A stretch of DNA of 64,000 nucleotides from Anoplopoma fimbria (GCF_027596085.1 NC_072458.1:21075851-21139850), one strand, 5' to 3'. Numbered from the stretch's first letter, positions 49,381-62,900 are shown. Made by a program: numbers and translations. Notes: generated by a model from the sequence alone, not told the origin.

Positions 49381-52300
49381 ACTCACAGTTTATAAAAACA
49401 CCTTTTATTGCCTGTTTCATACTGCCATTGATCACCTGCTGACTCCTCACTCACTACTCTTAACCATTATGGGGCCGCTAGTGATATTACAGCTGAGTGC
49501 ATCGCTGACATCTAGCTGCTACTCTGCGCCCACAGTGGGGGGATAACAGTTTGCACACTTTTATTGCTTTTTTCCTCACTGCTGAGTTCACTGCTGAGTT
49601 CACTGCTGAGTTCACTGCCGTCACTCGAGCGTTGCTACGTGGACAGCTTGGTGGGTTTAATTCTGTTTTTGGTAAGATTGTATTAAATGTTTCATATATA
49701 CAACGACTTCCAGCCCGATTGTCTGCATACATTGCTGCTTGTTTTTGAGTTTGAAGTGTGTTTTACGACGACTCATATGCCATTTTCTTCTAGACGGGGG
49801 TCAGCTAGTTGTGGGTTGTATTCATTTAATCACACAAAAGTTGCAGACACATATGGCGGAGATTTGCACTCTGAATGCACTTTTGTAGTTTTAATCTATT
49901 TTCTCTCATTGTTGTTCTTCATGGTATTATCCAACTCTGATAAAGGCCGACTGCGACCCCCAACCCACCCGCTCAGCCTCTGCTCTGTAGGTCACATCTG
50001 GCAGTTAGACAGCTTCTATTTGAGCTTATGGTCCGTTACGTACAGCAATGCCCCCGTTCCACCCTTCGATTGCAGTCGAAAAGCACCCCTAATCTATAAA
50101 ATAACTCCCATCTTCACTCTGCTCTATTTCCTCTCCTTGCACTTGCATGATCGTCTTCTCATCACAATCTTATGATCTCTTGCTGGAAGAGGAGCAAGAG
50201 GTATAACGCTTGAAATGCAAATACATCCCTGGATCCACAATTTCTTTTTTATCTCTTCTTCACTTGAGCAACTTCCAGCATTTATCTACTAACTGGCATA
50301 TCTGTAAGAGGCAGGATGGTGGGTTGTCATGGCTTCAATCAGGCAGAGTGAAGCACAGAGCCATCCTCTTACACTATCCTCCATCCGCGCTGATAGTTAT
50401 TGTCTCTTTATAGATACAGCTGGCACCCTGCGTATGTGTGTCATTAAGAACTGGGGGCTTTGCAGAGTTCGCCAGCTGGCCATATCGTATCTATCCGGCC
50501 CTGCTCTCTGCTGTGTGTCGCCAGAAACATCAACCCACTGTTATGGAGCTTACAAAATCCACATGAATGTCAATCCATCAGCTTTTACCAGCAGGGGTGT
50601 CCCTGTGGTGCTGTTAGCAGCACGGCTCCAGATAGACAGGCACTGGATGTTGGTGCTTTCAGGGAAGATCCAATTAAGCTGGGAATGATTGTGAATATTA
50701 ACATATTTATCATCGTGAATAAGGGAGGGGAAGTGTGGGTAATGATTTGATTTAGCTCATTTTGAAGGTTGGAGAATTTGAGTAAATGGGGAAAAGATAA
50801 AGAAGGACTTGTGACATAAAGACATTAAGAAGGCATGGAAGAGGAAAAGATGTAATAATAGAATTTGATCATTTTAGAAACTTTAATGCCGGTGATAATC
50901 CAATACCAAGTGAAGATTTCCCAACATTTTTCTTCCCTACATAAAACATGTGGAGATTGAAGACCAGTTGCTGCAGCAGGTCATGTATCATTCCAGTGCT
51001 GCCACTCAATGGTAGAATAAAGGAGTGCACATCAGTGACTCCCATTGCAGAAATGATGAGTTAATCTTGTAAAGCAACATCTTTATTCTTGTTCATGTAC
51101 ATTTTCTTATTCTTGTTTTTTTCACAAGTGTCGAAAAATGTTCAAACATTGCTTCATCTGCATTTATCTAATCCTGAATGTAAAGTCAAACTGGAAGGAC
51201 ATGTGACAAAAGAGGAAATAGTCCTAACGCCAAAAGACACATCTGTTAAATTATCTTTTTTGTCTATGAAATTAAACCTGTGGATTTCTTGTCACTTCCC
51301 TGAGCTTCAAGGTCCTCAGAAGACTGATGAGGAGAAATGAAGCATCGCTTAATGTACTCAAGGTGGAAGGTTTCCAAGGAAACCTGCCAACAGTGACAGA
51401 GTGATGTGAAGTGGATTGACATTTTCAAAAGGCCACCGCAAACCTTTTTGCCAATGAAAGAAAATAAATATCAAAACAGACATCACGCTGTAACTGAAGC
51501 TGGGTATTGCTTGCCCTTTTGAATATTGATTGTCAGATGTAGTTATACTGGATAAACTATAACATCAGTCAGTCTGTGCTAGCCTTGACGTACAGGAGAG
51601 GGCAGCAAAGTCTAGACAGCTGCTTGTTGGTGATACCTCAGTTTGTGAGGAACCACATCAGCCTGCACAGAGGATGTAATAATATCTACCAGGACGACGT
51701 TTAAACAGTAATAGACAAGGCCCATTTTGCTGTATACTCTTTATAAACACTGGAAAACTAAAGTGTTTGATGAGTTAAACATTGGGATACAACAAAATTG
51801 TGGTGCAAACTGTAGCTTTTTTGGCCAAAGGGGGCAAAGCCATGTTGTTGTAAATAGCCTACTACACATTAATCAGCCGTTATATACTTTTTTAAGATTG
51901 CACTCTACTTTAAGTTCCGTTTTGCATGCTAATGACATGTAAAGCTGTGAGGGTGATGGAAATCAATCATTGGTTTGGGAGGTCTCCTTCTTTGAACTGA
52001 GGTGTGGAACTTACATTTTGTATAATTGTGACCTGCGAAGCAACATGAAAAGTCAGGGGATCTCCACCAAATTCAATAGTTTCATTCTCTGCAGACTATA
52101 AATGTCTGTACTGAATTTTATGGCAAACCACCTGACAGTTCTAGAGGTATTTTACTCTGGACCAAAGTGATGAACCAGTGGCTGAAAATAGTGTCTTCAT
52201 TGAAACTAAGGCACCAACTGAAACTTATGGCTTTCTATGTTTGCTTTGGACTAACACAATAGAACATAATGTTGCCATCTCAAGTAATATACAACATATT

Positions 52301-52394
52301 TTGTATAGTTGCAAACAAACAATTTTACATTCTTGTGAAATCACTGACACGTTAACTTATGACTCTTAAAGCTACAGTACAACACTATCAGGCT

Positions 52395-52670
52395 GGTGTC
52401 ATCCAGCATTCGTAGCAATACCTACGAAAAATAATGCGCCATAATGGCACTTTCGTGGTTATTTTAACGCAAACGACGATCTGTTTCTTTACCTCATTGA
52501 GTGGCTTTGTTACCTAGACCTATCTAAGTCTTTCACAATCTTTTCCTTAACCTAACCAGGTAGTTTATTTGCGTAAACGTTCCAAAATCCACATGTGTCG
52601 CTGGCTTTCGAAGGAAAACCGAGGAGTAACTTTTCGTAGGATATCGTACGAACCGTTGTATGAGGACACC
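52395..52670. mobile_element. MITE-like element with about 36-bp terminal inverted repeats
   Basis: It starts GGTGTCATCCAGCATTCGTA followed by GCAATACCTACGAAAA, and ends TTTTCGTAGGATATCGTACG followed by AACCGTTGTATGAGGACACC. The ends are imperfect inverted repeats (GGTGTC/GACACC outermost). The 200-bp interior has no coding frame. TATCA occurs just outside each end but not flush, so the target duplication is uncertain. Confidence 0.75.
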
Positions 52671-52695
52671 TTATCACTATAACCTTTAACCTTTT

Positions 52696-52848
52696 AATAT
52701 CTCTGCACTGGGCTTATGGCTCATTTATTGCTGACACACAGTGTAGTCAAGTGTCTTCTTTATCAAGACAAGAACTGGTAGTGAGAAAAACAGCAGATCA
52801 CCATGGCAATCAAGCACCTTCGATTTCACCACATAAAGCTAGATTTGA
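52696..52848. repeat. 153-bp perfect direct repeat, copy 1 (nt5c1a 3' flank)
   Basis: This 153-bp segment matches 53620-53772 without a mismatch by eye (constant offset 924). It begins AATATCTCTGCAC and ends AGCTAGATTTGA; the flanks then diverge on both sides. It contains a minus-strand AATAAA. Confidence 0.95.
52724..52729 (-). promoter_or_regulatory. Candidate polyadenylation signal for nt5c1a
   Basis: AATAAA on the minus strand about 440 nt downstream of the nt5c1a stop codon. I saw no canonical hexamer between it and the stop, so it is the most likely 3'-end signal. It sits inside the first copy of a perfect 153-bp direct repeat, and an identical hexamer occurs in the second copy, inside the last intron (53648-53653). 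Confidence 0.45.
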
Positions 52849-53165
52849 AACACTTCAGCATTGGGTTTGAAATGTAAAGCTGAGGTTATCCTCTACTTGA
52901 CCTCTACCCAGACCCTTATCTTACCCCTAAAATAATGACATTAAGCTGACAAAGTTGACATTGTGATAAAACAAACTTAAAATACAATTGCTACATCATG
53001 GAAATGATGCATTCCCACATACAATTCAGCACAAGTTCATCTTCCCACGCTCTCTGAAACCTCTCAGCTTCACTTTGCTCTTGTGATGTTTCTCCATCCC
53101 ATCCTCCTTCTCTGGTTCTGTTTCTGGCTGGATGGCTGAGCCACTGGCATCTGAAGTCCTGCTGT

Positions 53166-53522
53166 CTACTTCCTCACACTGGTGTTCAGTTTCTGGTTAT
53201 GTTTCTGTGCGATGCCGTAGGGCACGTGGGCAGCGACGGTGCCCATCTCAGCCGCGCCCTCCACGTGAAACATCTGATCGTCAAAGTAGATGTGAGGCCT
53301 GATCTTCTCCAGCATGGGGCCCTTGGGTGCCCCCGCGAGGAACAAGGCCTCGTCGATCTCCAAGCCCCAGGCCCTGAGTGTCTTCAGCGCCCGGATCCCG
53401 GAGCTGGCAGCGCTGCGAGCTGTGACCAGGTATGTTCGGATGGGACAGTTCAGGCGCTGGCCTTTAGCATAAAACTTTTTCTGGAGCTTCCCCAGCGCTT
53501 CCAGGAAGCCCTTCAGGGGACC
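53166..53522 (-). CDS. nt5c1a: nt5c1a terminal coding exon (exon 6), HAD motifs II and IV
   Basis: The exon starts after GTGGCAG with GGT CCC CTG AAG (GPLK) and runs 118 codons to a TAG at 53166-53168. It encodes [20 protein letters not shown], then [17 protein letters not shown] (HAD motif II threonine), [20 protein letters not shown] and the acidic motif FDDQMFH. The tail [15 protein letters not shown] is characteristic of NT5C1A. The last 14 or so residues are lineage-specific. GC content is clearly higher than in the surroundings, as expected for coding sequence. Confidence 0.96.
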   Translation of the reverse strand, partial: GPLKGFLEALGKLQKKFYAKGQRLNCPIRTYLVTARSAASSGIRALKTLRAWGLEIDEALFLAGAPKGPMLEKIRPHIYFDDQMFHVEGAAEMGTVAAHVPYGIAQKHNQKLNTSVRK

Positions 53523-55287
53523 CTGCCACGGAGGAAGAGAGAGATTATGATGAAGCAAAGCTGGAGAGATTGTGTGTTCTTTCAACACCATCTCATAGCA
53601 GTTCATTAATTAGTAATGCAATATCTCTGCACTGGGCTTATGGCTCATTTATTGCTGACACACAGTGTAGTCAAGTGTCTTCTTTATCAAGACAAGAACT
53701 GGTAGTGAGAAAAACAGCAGATCACCATGGCAATCAAGCACCTTCGATTTCACCACATAAAGCTAGATTTGATAAGCACCAATTTAGCACCATTTGTTTC
53801 TTAGCCTGCATTGCTGGCTGCCTGACAGAACGATGCACCACCTGTCTGAATCCCATTGTGTTTGGAAACCATTCATCACATCATGTTTCATAATGTATCC
53901 ATAATTTAATAAATTAAACACTTAATGAATTTCATTTTATATGGAAAATATCTGCAGAATAATTTACAGGTGAGTCGTTCTGCACGGAAATGGCAATTTA
54001 ATGCTATGGAGATGAGGTTTAAAGATTTTTAATTACAAATGACAAAAAACATAAATCTTTCCTTTAGTGAAATGCAATCCGTACTGATTCTATCAATGAT
54101 GATTTGGCATGAACTAATAAAATATGTGTTTGGTATCAGCACATTATCCCCTCTTCAAGAGAAAATGTCCAAACAGACCTTCAGTGAAGACTACTTACAT
54201 GATCCAACAGCGTGTCCTCGTTGTCCCGCTCATGTTCAAAGAACTTGTCCAGCCCGTGTGCCTTGAAGATGCGCTCCGATTCATCAGAAAAGAGGACGGC
54301 GTCACCGTCAAATGCCACCCTGAGCTGGGACTCCGACACCTCTGTCAGCTTCTCTGTCGTGAACATGGTGGCTGCTGCGATGCCTGAGCACAAAACACAG
54401 ACAGAGACTCATTTAGAATAGGTTCAATGAAAGAGTTGTTGAAAGCAGTGGTGGGATTACAGTCACTGCACTCCACTGCACTTTAATTTACTTTACATGA
54501 CTTCCCTTCACTTAACCTTTTCCTTATTTCGCTTTACATTAAACCTATAGATACCTTGAATCCTGCAGACAATCATGGTTTGATAAGAATCAAGTAAACA
54601 GAGACATTACTTGCTTCAATTCATTTAACTGCACTTTAAAAGATAGTTTTAGTTTCATATGACTGTGACATATTGTTAGATTAGAATGAAGTGAACAGAA
54701 ACAATCATTTGTAAAGTAAAACCATACATATCTCTTCACTTCACTTTACCTAAATATAAAGTTGGAGGTCTGAGACTAAGTCCATCAACTGCATAATTTA
54801 GAAAATACAAAAAAAAGTTGGGGCTGAAGATGAAACCACGCCCACTTCTGTATGACAAACTCCTCAATGCAGTGTAGACATACATGGAAGACATACATTT
54901 TTATAAATTTGGTAAGAAATGTCAATATTAACATCAATTAACATTGATGTGTCCCATCACAATAAAGTAATATCCTTTAGTTTACCGCTTTAAAATCCTG
55001 TTGAAGTTTGCAGTAAGTCCTATAGTAACCTATAGATGCTTTGATACCTGCAGACAATCACGTGCTGGCTGGATCAGAAGCAAGTGAACAGAAAAATGAC
55101 TTATTTAGATCAAATAAAAGTAGCCTTCACTTCACTACACCACTTCATTTGCTGCTGGAACAAATCAGTAACAGCTGTAGCACTACACGGCCTTCAGCTC
55201 ACAGAAAGTCTTAACAAACGGCCTCACAGCTAATTAAGACCTTATTAAAATGTCAAGGACGCTTCCTTTGCTTGAATCTTTCACCTT

Positions 55288-55337
<50 letters not shown>

Positions 55338-56424
55338 TCCCCCACAGAGTCACTTGCATTAGTGACATTAAGTGCGTTAGTCACATGAAGAATGTCACCT
55401 TCAGAGGTATGTTGTCCTGCTGTGATCAGTCAGCACTCCAGTAAATTTACGCTCAGCTCTCTACACACACACAGAGATAGTCTGACACAGTGGATACAAT
55501 ATGTCATTTTCTGGTTCTCATTACTAGAAAATCAAGATTATGTAAAAAAACGAATCTTTTTGTCAAGCTCAAACAAATCTTGTTTTCCAATTAGTTAGCG
55601 ACAGGTTTCATCCTTCATTCTGGATTTGCTTTCCTTTTGGTTTCAACCTTGTTTGAGTCCACTTGGTCTGCTCTATTTCAGCATTTGCTCTTTCCCTTTT
55701 GACAGCAGTGATAATGAAGCATGAAATGTGCTGCACTGAACAAATATAAACCTCAAGCTCCGCAAATTTCACATCAAAGTATTCTGTTTCCAGCGTCTCG
55801 TCAGCAGAGCGTATTACTGTTACGTCTTGTATTTATTTTTCAGAGAGCTGTCCGTGTTTTCAAATATCACTGCATATTATAAGAGCCACAGCCAGAGCCA
55901 ATGGGATGTCATGACACACAGGAATCCATCGAGGAAACACAAATAAGGGGGAAATCCTCACTATGGAGGTTTTATGGCTTTTTATGGCTCTGCAGCATCA
56001 GAGCCAATGTCAGTCACAGCTACTCGTTATGCAAATTGGACAGAAAGAAATCCGACCGTTTAGGCTACTGCAGCTAATCTTTTGTGTGTAAAAATGTAAT
56101 AGCATCTTACTTCTTTACATTTAAATTGAAGTTTAAAGGAAATTCTAGATTATCATTTTTTTCACTCTGGCTTTTTTAGGGTGTAAATCTGATAAATATT
56201 GCCCCTGAATGAAATCAGCATCCATACCGGAAGATCAATAACTATGTTTTCTATGTTAATACTATTTCCTGATTTGGCTATTAAAAAAAATATGAAAAAA
56301 AAGAAAGGTGTTGAGACTAAATACTGGGATAGTTTGAGTCTAAACTCACTGGTGCAATGTGTTAAAAATGTTAGCGCCTCAAATTGTTCTGCTTGCAGTC
56401 TTTATTTTTTGGCTTTGCTCTATT

Positions 56425-56483
<59 letters not shown>

Positions 56484-56883
56484 TTTATTTATATAGCACT
56501 TTTAAAAGCAGAGTTTACAAAGTGCTTGACAGACAAGGCAGCAAATGCAAAGACTTACACCCTGATAAAGCTAAAACAGGACAATAGATGAAACAATAAA
56601 AACAATCGATAGGATAAAACTAAACTAAGAAATAAAAAGAAATAACAAGTGAGAATCAATAAAATAAATAAAAATAATTGAAATAGATAAAGATAAAACG
56701 TATTTTAAAATAAAATAAGATAGTAAAACCAATAATAAAACGAAACATTAAAGCGACAACATCACATAAAAGCCATTCTGTAAAAATGTGTTTTAAGAAG
56801 TGATTTAAAAGAGATTACTGATCGATGATAGGTCATCATCTTTTAATATAAAGTGACAGATACCATATAAAATCAGACTTCCT

Positions 56884-56965
<82 letters not shown>

Positions 56966-59900
56966 CGCTCACCTTCAGCCAGCGCCTCCCTGACCTTGTC
57001 GGCATCAGCAGACAGGTAGAGGTTGGTGTGCCAGGCCTTCAGGTAACCGATAGGACTGCTTCCCCCGTCATACAAAACCTCTCAATAAACAAGTCTGGGG
57101 AGAAGAGCAACAAACAGCAACAAGGTTTTAAGTGTCAGTGCATGATTAAATGTCAACATGCAGTTTATATTGGCAGCATTACAGACCCATTACAATATTT
57201 ATTTGTGTCTTTATAGAACATCAGATACAGAAACAAAGTGAGAGAAAGAAAAACAGAAATGTTCTTATTTCTGCTGGGAGCTGTAGCTTTTAATTTGTCC
57301 TGATACACAGCTTCAGGAGTCACAGGGGGTGAAGTGAGGGGCAGATGGGGGTGAGAGGATACACTTACAAGCACTTAAAGGGTGGAGAGGGTCCAAAGAG
57401 GGGGCCGACTAGAAGGGGGAAGAGTGGATGGAGAATTACTGGCAGTATCTACTCGCATTTTGGCTGAGGCCTCCTCTTAATTTCACTGCTGAGGACTGAT
57501 CGAAACAGCAGCAGAGAGACGGTAACGAGAGAAGACTGATATTAGATCTGTGATTAGAGAGCCGTCCAGGTGAAATGAGCTGATATTTTGTGAGAAAGGG
57601 CACAGGAGCAAAGTAATGAGACGGATGATGGGATGGCGATGTGATGAAATGAGTGCGAGAAGAGTTGAAGGGTGAATAGAATGAGAATAGGTGACACCCA
57701 AGATAGATGGAGATATAGTCAAAGAGAAGGTTAGTGAGGGTGGGAGATTGATGGGCTGATCGTGAAAAGAGAGACGGCAAGGTTACGGCTTTTTATTTAA
57801 AGCGGCACGAGGTGAGAAACTTGTCTTAGACTTTTTCCACATTAAAGGGGCAAATTTGTTGTGCACTTCCATAAAGATGAAGGACTTTTGAGAGACGTAT
57901 TAAATAAAAAGAATGGTAAAAATGTATGCAGCAGAAGCCGAGATATCCAATTTTTTAGTCCTCAAAAGGATCCTTCCCATACTGCAACCAATAGGATATT
58001 TTGAATAGATCCAGAGCCACAGTTTGAAAAGTGTCGAAGCCAAGGTAACCCTGATGACATCACTATGACATCACCAGGATTTCCTCATGAAGGGTTTTAC
58101 TATATGAATATATGTGTATTATTTTAATTAAATACAGGCAAAGAATCTTTACGTTGCCTTTTTAGATAATGGTTTACCATTTACAATGTGTCATTCCATT
58201 TTTGTGTGACGTCAGCCAACTGTTTCTTCAAGAACTAGAGGGATTTTTTAATAGAAACTTAGATTTTGAGTGGCTTCCATAGTACTTTTATCAGTACGTC
58301 ATCCAAAATTTTGAGTTCTGAGTTGTCTGGACTGCAGATTAATCATTACTTCTAATGTTTCTATGTATAATCATCGGGTTGCCCCTTCAAGCCACGTGAA
58401 ACTGAACACGTCTTTTATATTTCCATCTTTTTTGCCTCGTTTCACTCATTTAAAATATCAATATAGCCGATCAAACAAAGTATTCTCATTTAGCTCTACT
58501 TGTTGTACGCTCATTTTTTTTTTCAGACAACTTTAGGCTTCGATCATAAATTAGTGATGTGCTGCAGTGCAGGAATTAGTGTTTGCATGAGTTAACAGGT
58601 AGAATTACCACACTTCTGTTGGTTAGTGAAGCACAGCTTTGTAGTTTCCAACTGAAAGAGGATTGAGACAAAGAGGTGTGGAGGCGTATGGGCAGAGGTC
58701 TTTATGGAAATGCTAATGTGGACAACAACAAAGGATGTTCTGTTGGTATAAATAAACATTGGAAGCCCAAATTACATTTTGATGTCAGGCCTGAGACTGG
58801 TGGGATTGCCTCCTCTTGTGTCCTGCTTTGTTTTACTTGCCACCTTTGTGATGGTCTGCCCTGCCCTGGTTTGTTCCACCTGTGTCTAATCAACCTGCTG
58901 TCCTTTTGTATTCAGTCCATGTGTTTTCCCTCTGCAGTGTCGGCGTTTGTTTCTGGTGTTCCTCGTGTCATACTAGTTTGTCCTTAGTGTATTTTTTTGT
59001 ATTGCTGCAGCCTGCTCCCTCATTGCTTGTTCTCTGTCAGTTTCCACCAGCTTTTTTTTTTCTGGTTTTGTTGATTTCACCTGCTTGCCTGGTGTTCTTG
59101 CATTTGGGTCTACATATTGACCTGAAAAACATCTGAGACATTTTCATCCATTCAAATGTTTGGTTGGCCTTTTCTTTCTTTTCTTTCTTTCCTTAATTTT
59201 TTTAACAAATATAAATTACACTGAAGTGATTTAAATTTCACATTTGTTGATTTGCACAAAGTTATCTGGTTCTTTATTCTTATTATGAGAACGCAGACAC
59301 AGCAAGTGCAGAATTTTTTCTACATCAGGGTCTTAACAGTTTGCCATTGAATTTAATGATACGGAAGAAAATTTGGGTTGAAGGTTGTAGCATGCCCAAC
59401 CAAGACCATCTTAAAAAGTGTGAATGCAGCAGTAAACTCTTCTATCCTGATTGATTTCATGTTTTTTTTAAATCAAACTCTTACTGTTATTTGGATTAGC
59501 AAAAAATAAGTAAGAAGTGTGGATACAAATACAGACAAATACTATATGACTCATAAACAGGCTGAAGGCAGATGGAGATGAAGACTTTAAAAAATGGAGA
59601 AAAACAGAGTTCAAAGAGCCAACTGTCCTCTACAGATTCTTTTAAATGGTTTATTTAGCTTTGTAGTCGGGCCCTGGTGAGTTTGGCCCCCGCATTGCAC
59701 TGCACCTCATCATTTCAAACCTCCCAAGCGTCCCCTGCCTTTAGGACTGGTAAGGGAGCGTGGGAGTCAGTCAATGGAAAAAGAATCCTCACCATTGATG
59801 TCTTTGTATCTTTTTTTTTTCCCGTGCAAAACTGTTTTCATATCATCTATCTTTGTATGATTTATTTGCTTGTTCAGAAGATCTAAAACATGGTAATGGG

Positions 59901-62900
59901 AGAGCAGGAAATCGGCAGGACTGCAGAGACACTGCTGGCACATCAAAGAATGAGAAGCTTCACTGTGCAGTTTAACACTTTATAATCATAGCAGCTAGGA
60001 TTGGGATGCTATGCATATTGTAGGCATATATGAGGTGACTCTAATGTTTGATTTCCACAGGGAATTTGCAGCACACAGAACACATTATAGCTGCTGCCAG
60101 TCATCTTTGCCCTAGGGTCCTCCTATGTCATATATATGCAAAGTAGATGAATGAAATGTTCCCACCTGCTTCAAGACAGCCACCATCACCCCTTCACCTA
60201 AAAAGTCTGCAGTGACTACCGCCTTGTGTGGGGAAGTTCTTTGAGAAACTGGTTCTCCAACACTTGAAAAAAACACCCAGCCAACCTTGACCCTCACCAG
60301 TTAGCATACTTTGCAAACAGATCCACAAACATTACATTACATTACATTACAGTCATTTAGCAGACGCTTTTATCCAAAGCGACTTACATTCCGTTTCCAC
60401 TGCTCTCCACTCAGCCTTCACACATCTTGAAAATAATCAGAATGTTGTATTTTGATTTCAGTTCAGCATTAGATACAATCTCCCCCATGAAACTGATTGT
60501 CAAACTTATCGCTCTTGGCTTGAGTACTTTCCTCACAAACAGACCCTTGGCAGATTCGGATCACCAGCCAAACCTCCTCCATTTGAACAGTTGAGTGCCT
60601 CAGGGCTGTGTGCTCGGCCCATTGTTGTTCAAGCAGTACACCCACGGCTGCTAACCCCGACATGAATAGAACTCTGTTGTGAAATTTGAAATCGGCCGGA
60701 TTACAAACAACAATAGAAATGTATCATGAAAGGAAATGAACAATCTTGCAGAGTGTTGCTCAGAGAACAACCTTCTGCTCAATGTCAGTGAAACCAAGGG
60801 GCTGAGGGGTTTAGAAAAAAGGAGGTGAAGACACACACCCCTGTCTCCATCAATGGAGCTGAGGTGGAGTAAGTTAGCAGCTTTAAAATCCTGGGAATCA
60901 GCATCACAAACAACCTGCCATGGTCATCACTCATCTCCACCCTGGTTGAGAAAGCTCAAAAACAACTGTATTTCTTAAGGACACTCAAAGAGGCACAATT
61001 TCCATACTAAGTTCTTGTCAACTTTAACAGAGGAGCAATAGAAAGGATCCTGTCTTGAAACGTTACAAACTTGAATGGTTTGTGCTCTACAGCAGATGGT
61101 TAAACCCACCCAGAACATCATTGGTACCCATCTACTTGGTATCATGGATATTGGTGACAAGAGGTGCCTGCGCAGAGGTCAAATAATACTGTGATGACCC
61201 CTAGAGTGTCATCTCCTGTTCTTTGTGATTCCTCCGTCTGTGCTCTTGGGGCAGGTGATAGTTAGGGCGACTGGGAAAACCAGCGTATATGAGACTGCAT
61301 GCAGCTGGCAGCTTGCTTATCTTTTGCTGACCCGCCATTCTTCTGCTGCTGCAGCTTCGCTTCTCTCCTGTTTTTATGTTTTAGTTATGTTGCTCTAATT
61401 CATTTTTATATTTTTTTCTTGCACTTTTACAACACCAGCACCCACGAATGATAAAAACTACTGATACCACTGATTCCCACACTCCATAGGGTTAACATTT
61501 TAATTTGGTTTAATTAAGTAAATAAAGCTTCTTTTGTTAAATGTTCATATCCCTTTTTCGTTATGGCCTGCAGGCACGTATGCTTGTCATTCACAGCAAT
61601 GCCCTAACTATATAGTTGTCCCCAGTCGTCCAAGGGAAACTTTATACCTCATCCTGCAACTGTTAAAAATAGCTAGCAGGGGATGAGAGATTAATTAGTA
61701 TTTGAATGTTTGTGTGAGGTGCCCACATCCAATTTCAAATTTGAAAAGCTCAGGAGCACGCACATGTTTCTTTCTTAATCATTTTTACTGCTATGTCACC
61801 CATGGAGACACTTTGCTTGTTGACACAGCACCAGTGATGTTTACCAAAATCTTATCTGTGTGACATCAGAGAGGCTATGTTTTCCTGTAGCGCTGTAGGA
61901 AAGGTCAGAGGTCAGATTCGTCAGGCCCCCTCACGCAGAGAGCCACCAGAGAGATCTAACGTGGAAGCATCTGGGAGGCAGCGTGCAGCTTTGGTGGCTC
62001 CCCTCAGACCTGTTTTTGTTTCGGGGCCTGAAGGTTTATTTTCACATCCAGAGGGGCATAAACTCACCCCGGCCTGAGGCTCCGAGGACATGAAAACATT
62101 TGCGGAGCTGAACAGGAAGTGGTCTGTGAGGAAGATGTCATCAGAGGGTCTGAGATTTCCCTGGGAAGGATCCAGTCCGTCAGCTGTTCATACACTTTGT
62201 TGTTTGTCTCAGCTGAGCTTGAATCGGCTCCAGTATCCTGTCTCATTATTTGTCATGAATACATCTACACAAAATGCTAATTCATGATTTTCTACCGAGT
62301 GAGGTCGATTTTCCTGAGCTTTTGCACCGTGAATAAAGGCATCATTTGATCAAGTTGTTTGGAACAGACATAATCATAAGGTACATTATAGTGTTGAACT
62401 ACAAGGAGGCTTGGTAGTCCGAACCAAGATGACAAACTGTGTTTACTCCTTTCAACCTTGAAAAAGGCAGCGCAGACCAGATCCAATCCTTCTGATCTTA
62501 CCTTTCACAATAAAAGCCCAAGACAGATACACTGCTTAAGTGTTAACCAGAGGGAACTCAAATTCACTCAGACCATTTCACTAAACAGAAACTCAATATA
62601 ATGGCTTACATGAACTTAGTCTATACAACAGTTTACCTCAGACAGATGCTGCTGGAGCATCTCCGTAGTTGGTTCTCTGCCTGCGCAAATATTTTCTATC
62701 TTTTATTGAAAAAGTGATGCAACTGTTGCATTTTTGTGTAGTTTATCCGTCAGTGTGTAAGGGCCTTTGTAGTCCTGATCTATGTTTTCATTTTCTTTTA
62801 CATATTGTTCCATTTACATTCAATTTCACGTGCAGTTTCATGGGGGGTGAGATAATGATCTTGTCAAACTGAATTGAAAGTGCTTGAAATCTGATATCTT

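Larger units (their letters stand above)
34900..52380. other. Non-coding stretch rich in microsatellites, no gene recognised
   Basis: I recognise no coding exon in these 17 kb. Many fish-type repeats are present (listed separately). AT-rich but unique-looking islands at 46120-46600 and 50440-50700 could be conserved regulatory DNA. A triple ACTGCTGAGTTC repeat occurs at about 49579-49617. Confidence 0.45.

Noticed and set aside
53199..53609. 136-codon plus-strand frame opposite nt5c1a exon 6
   Set aside because: Shadow of the GC-rich coding exon on the other strand; the minus strand has clear family homology.
52696..53772. Long terminal repeats of a retrovirus-like element
   Set aside because: The 153-bp copies do not start TG and end CA, have no primer-binding site or polypurine tract, and the interior is the nt5c1a exon.
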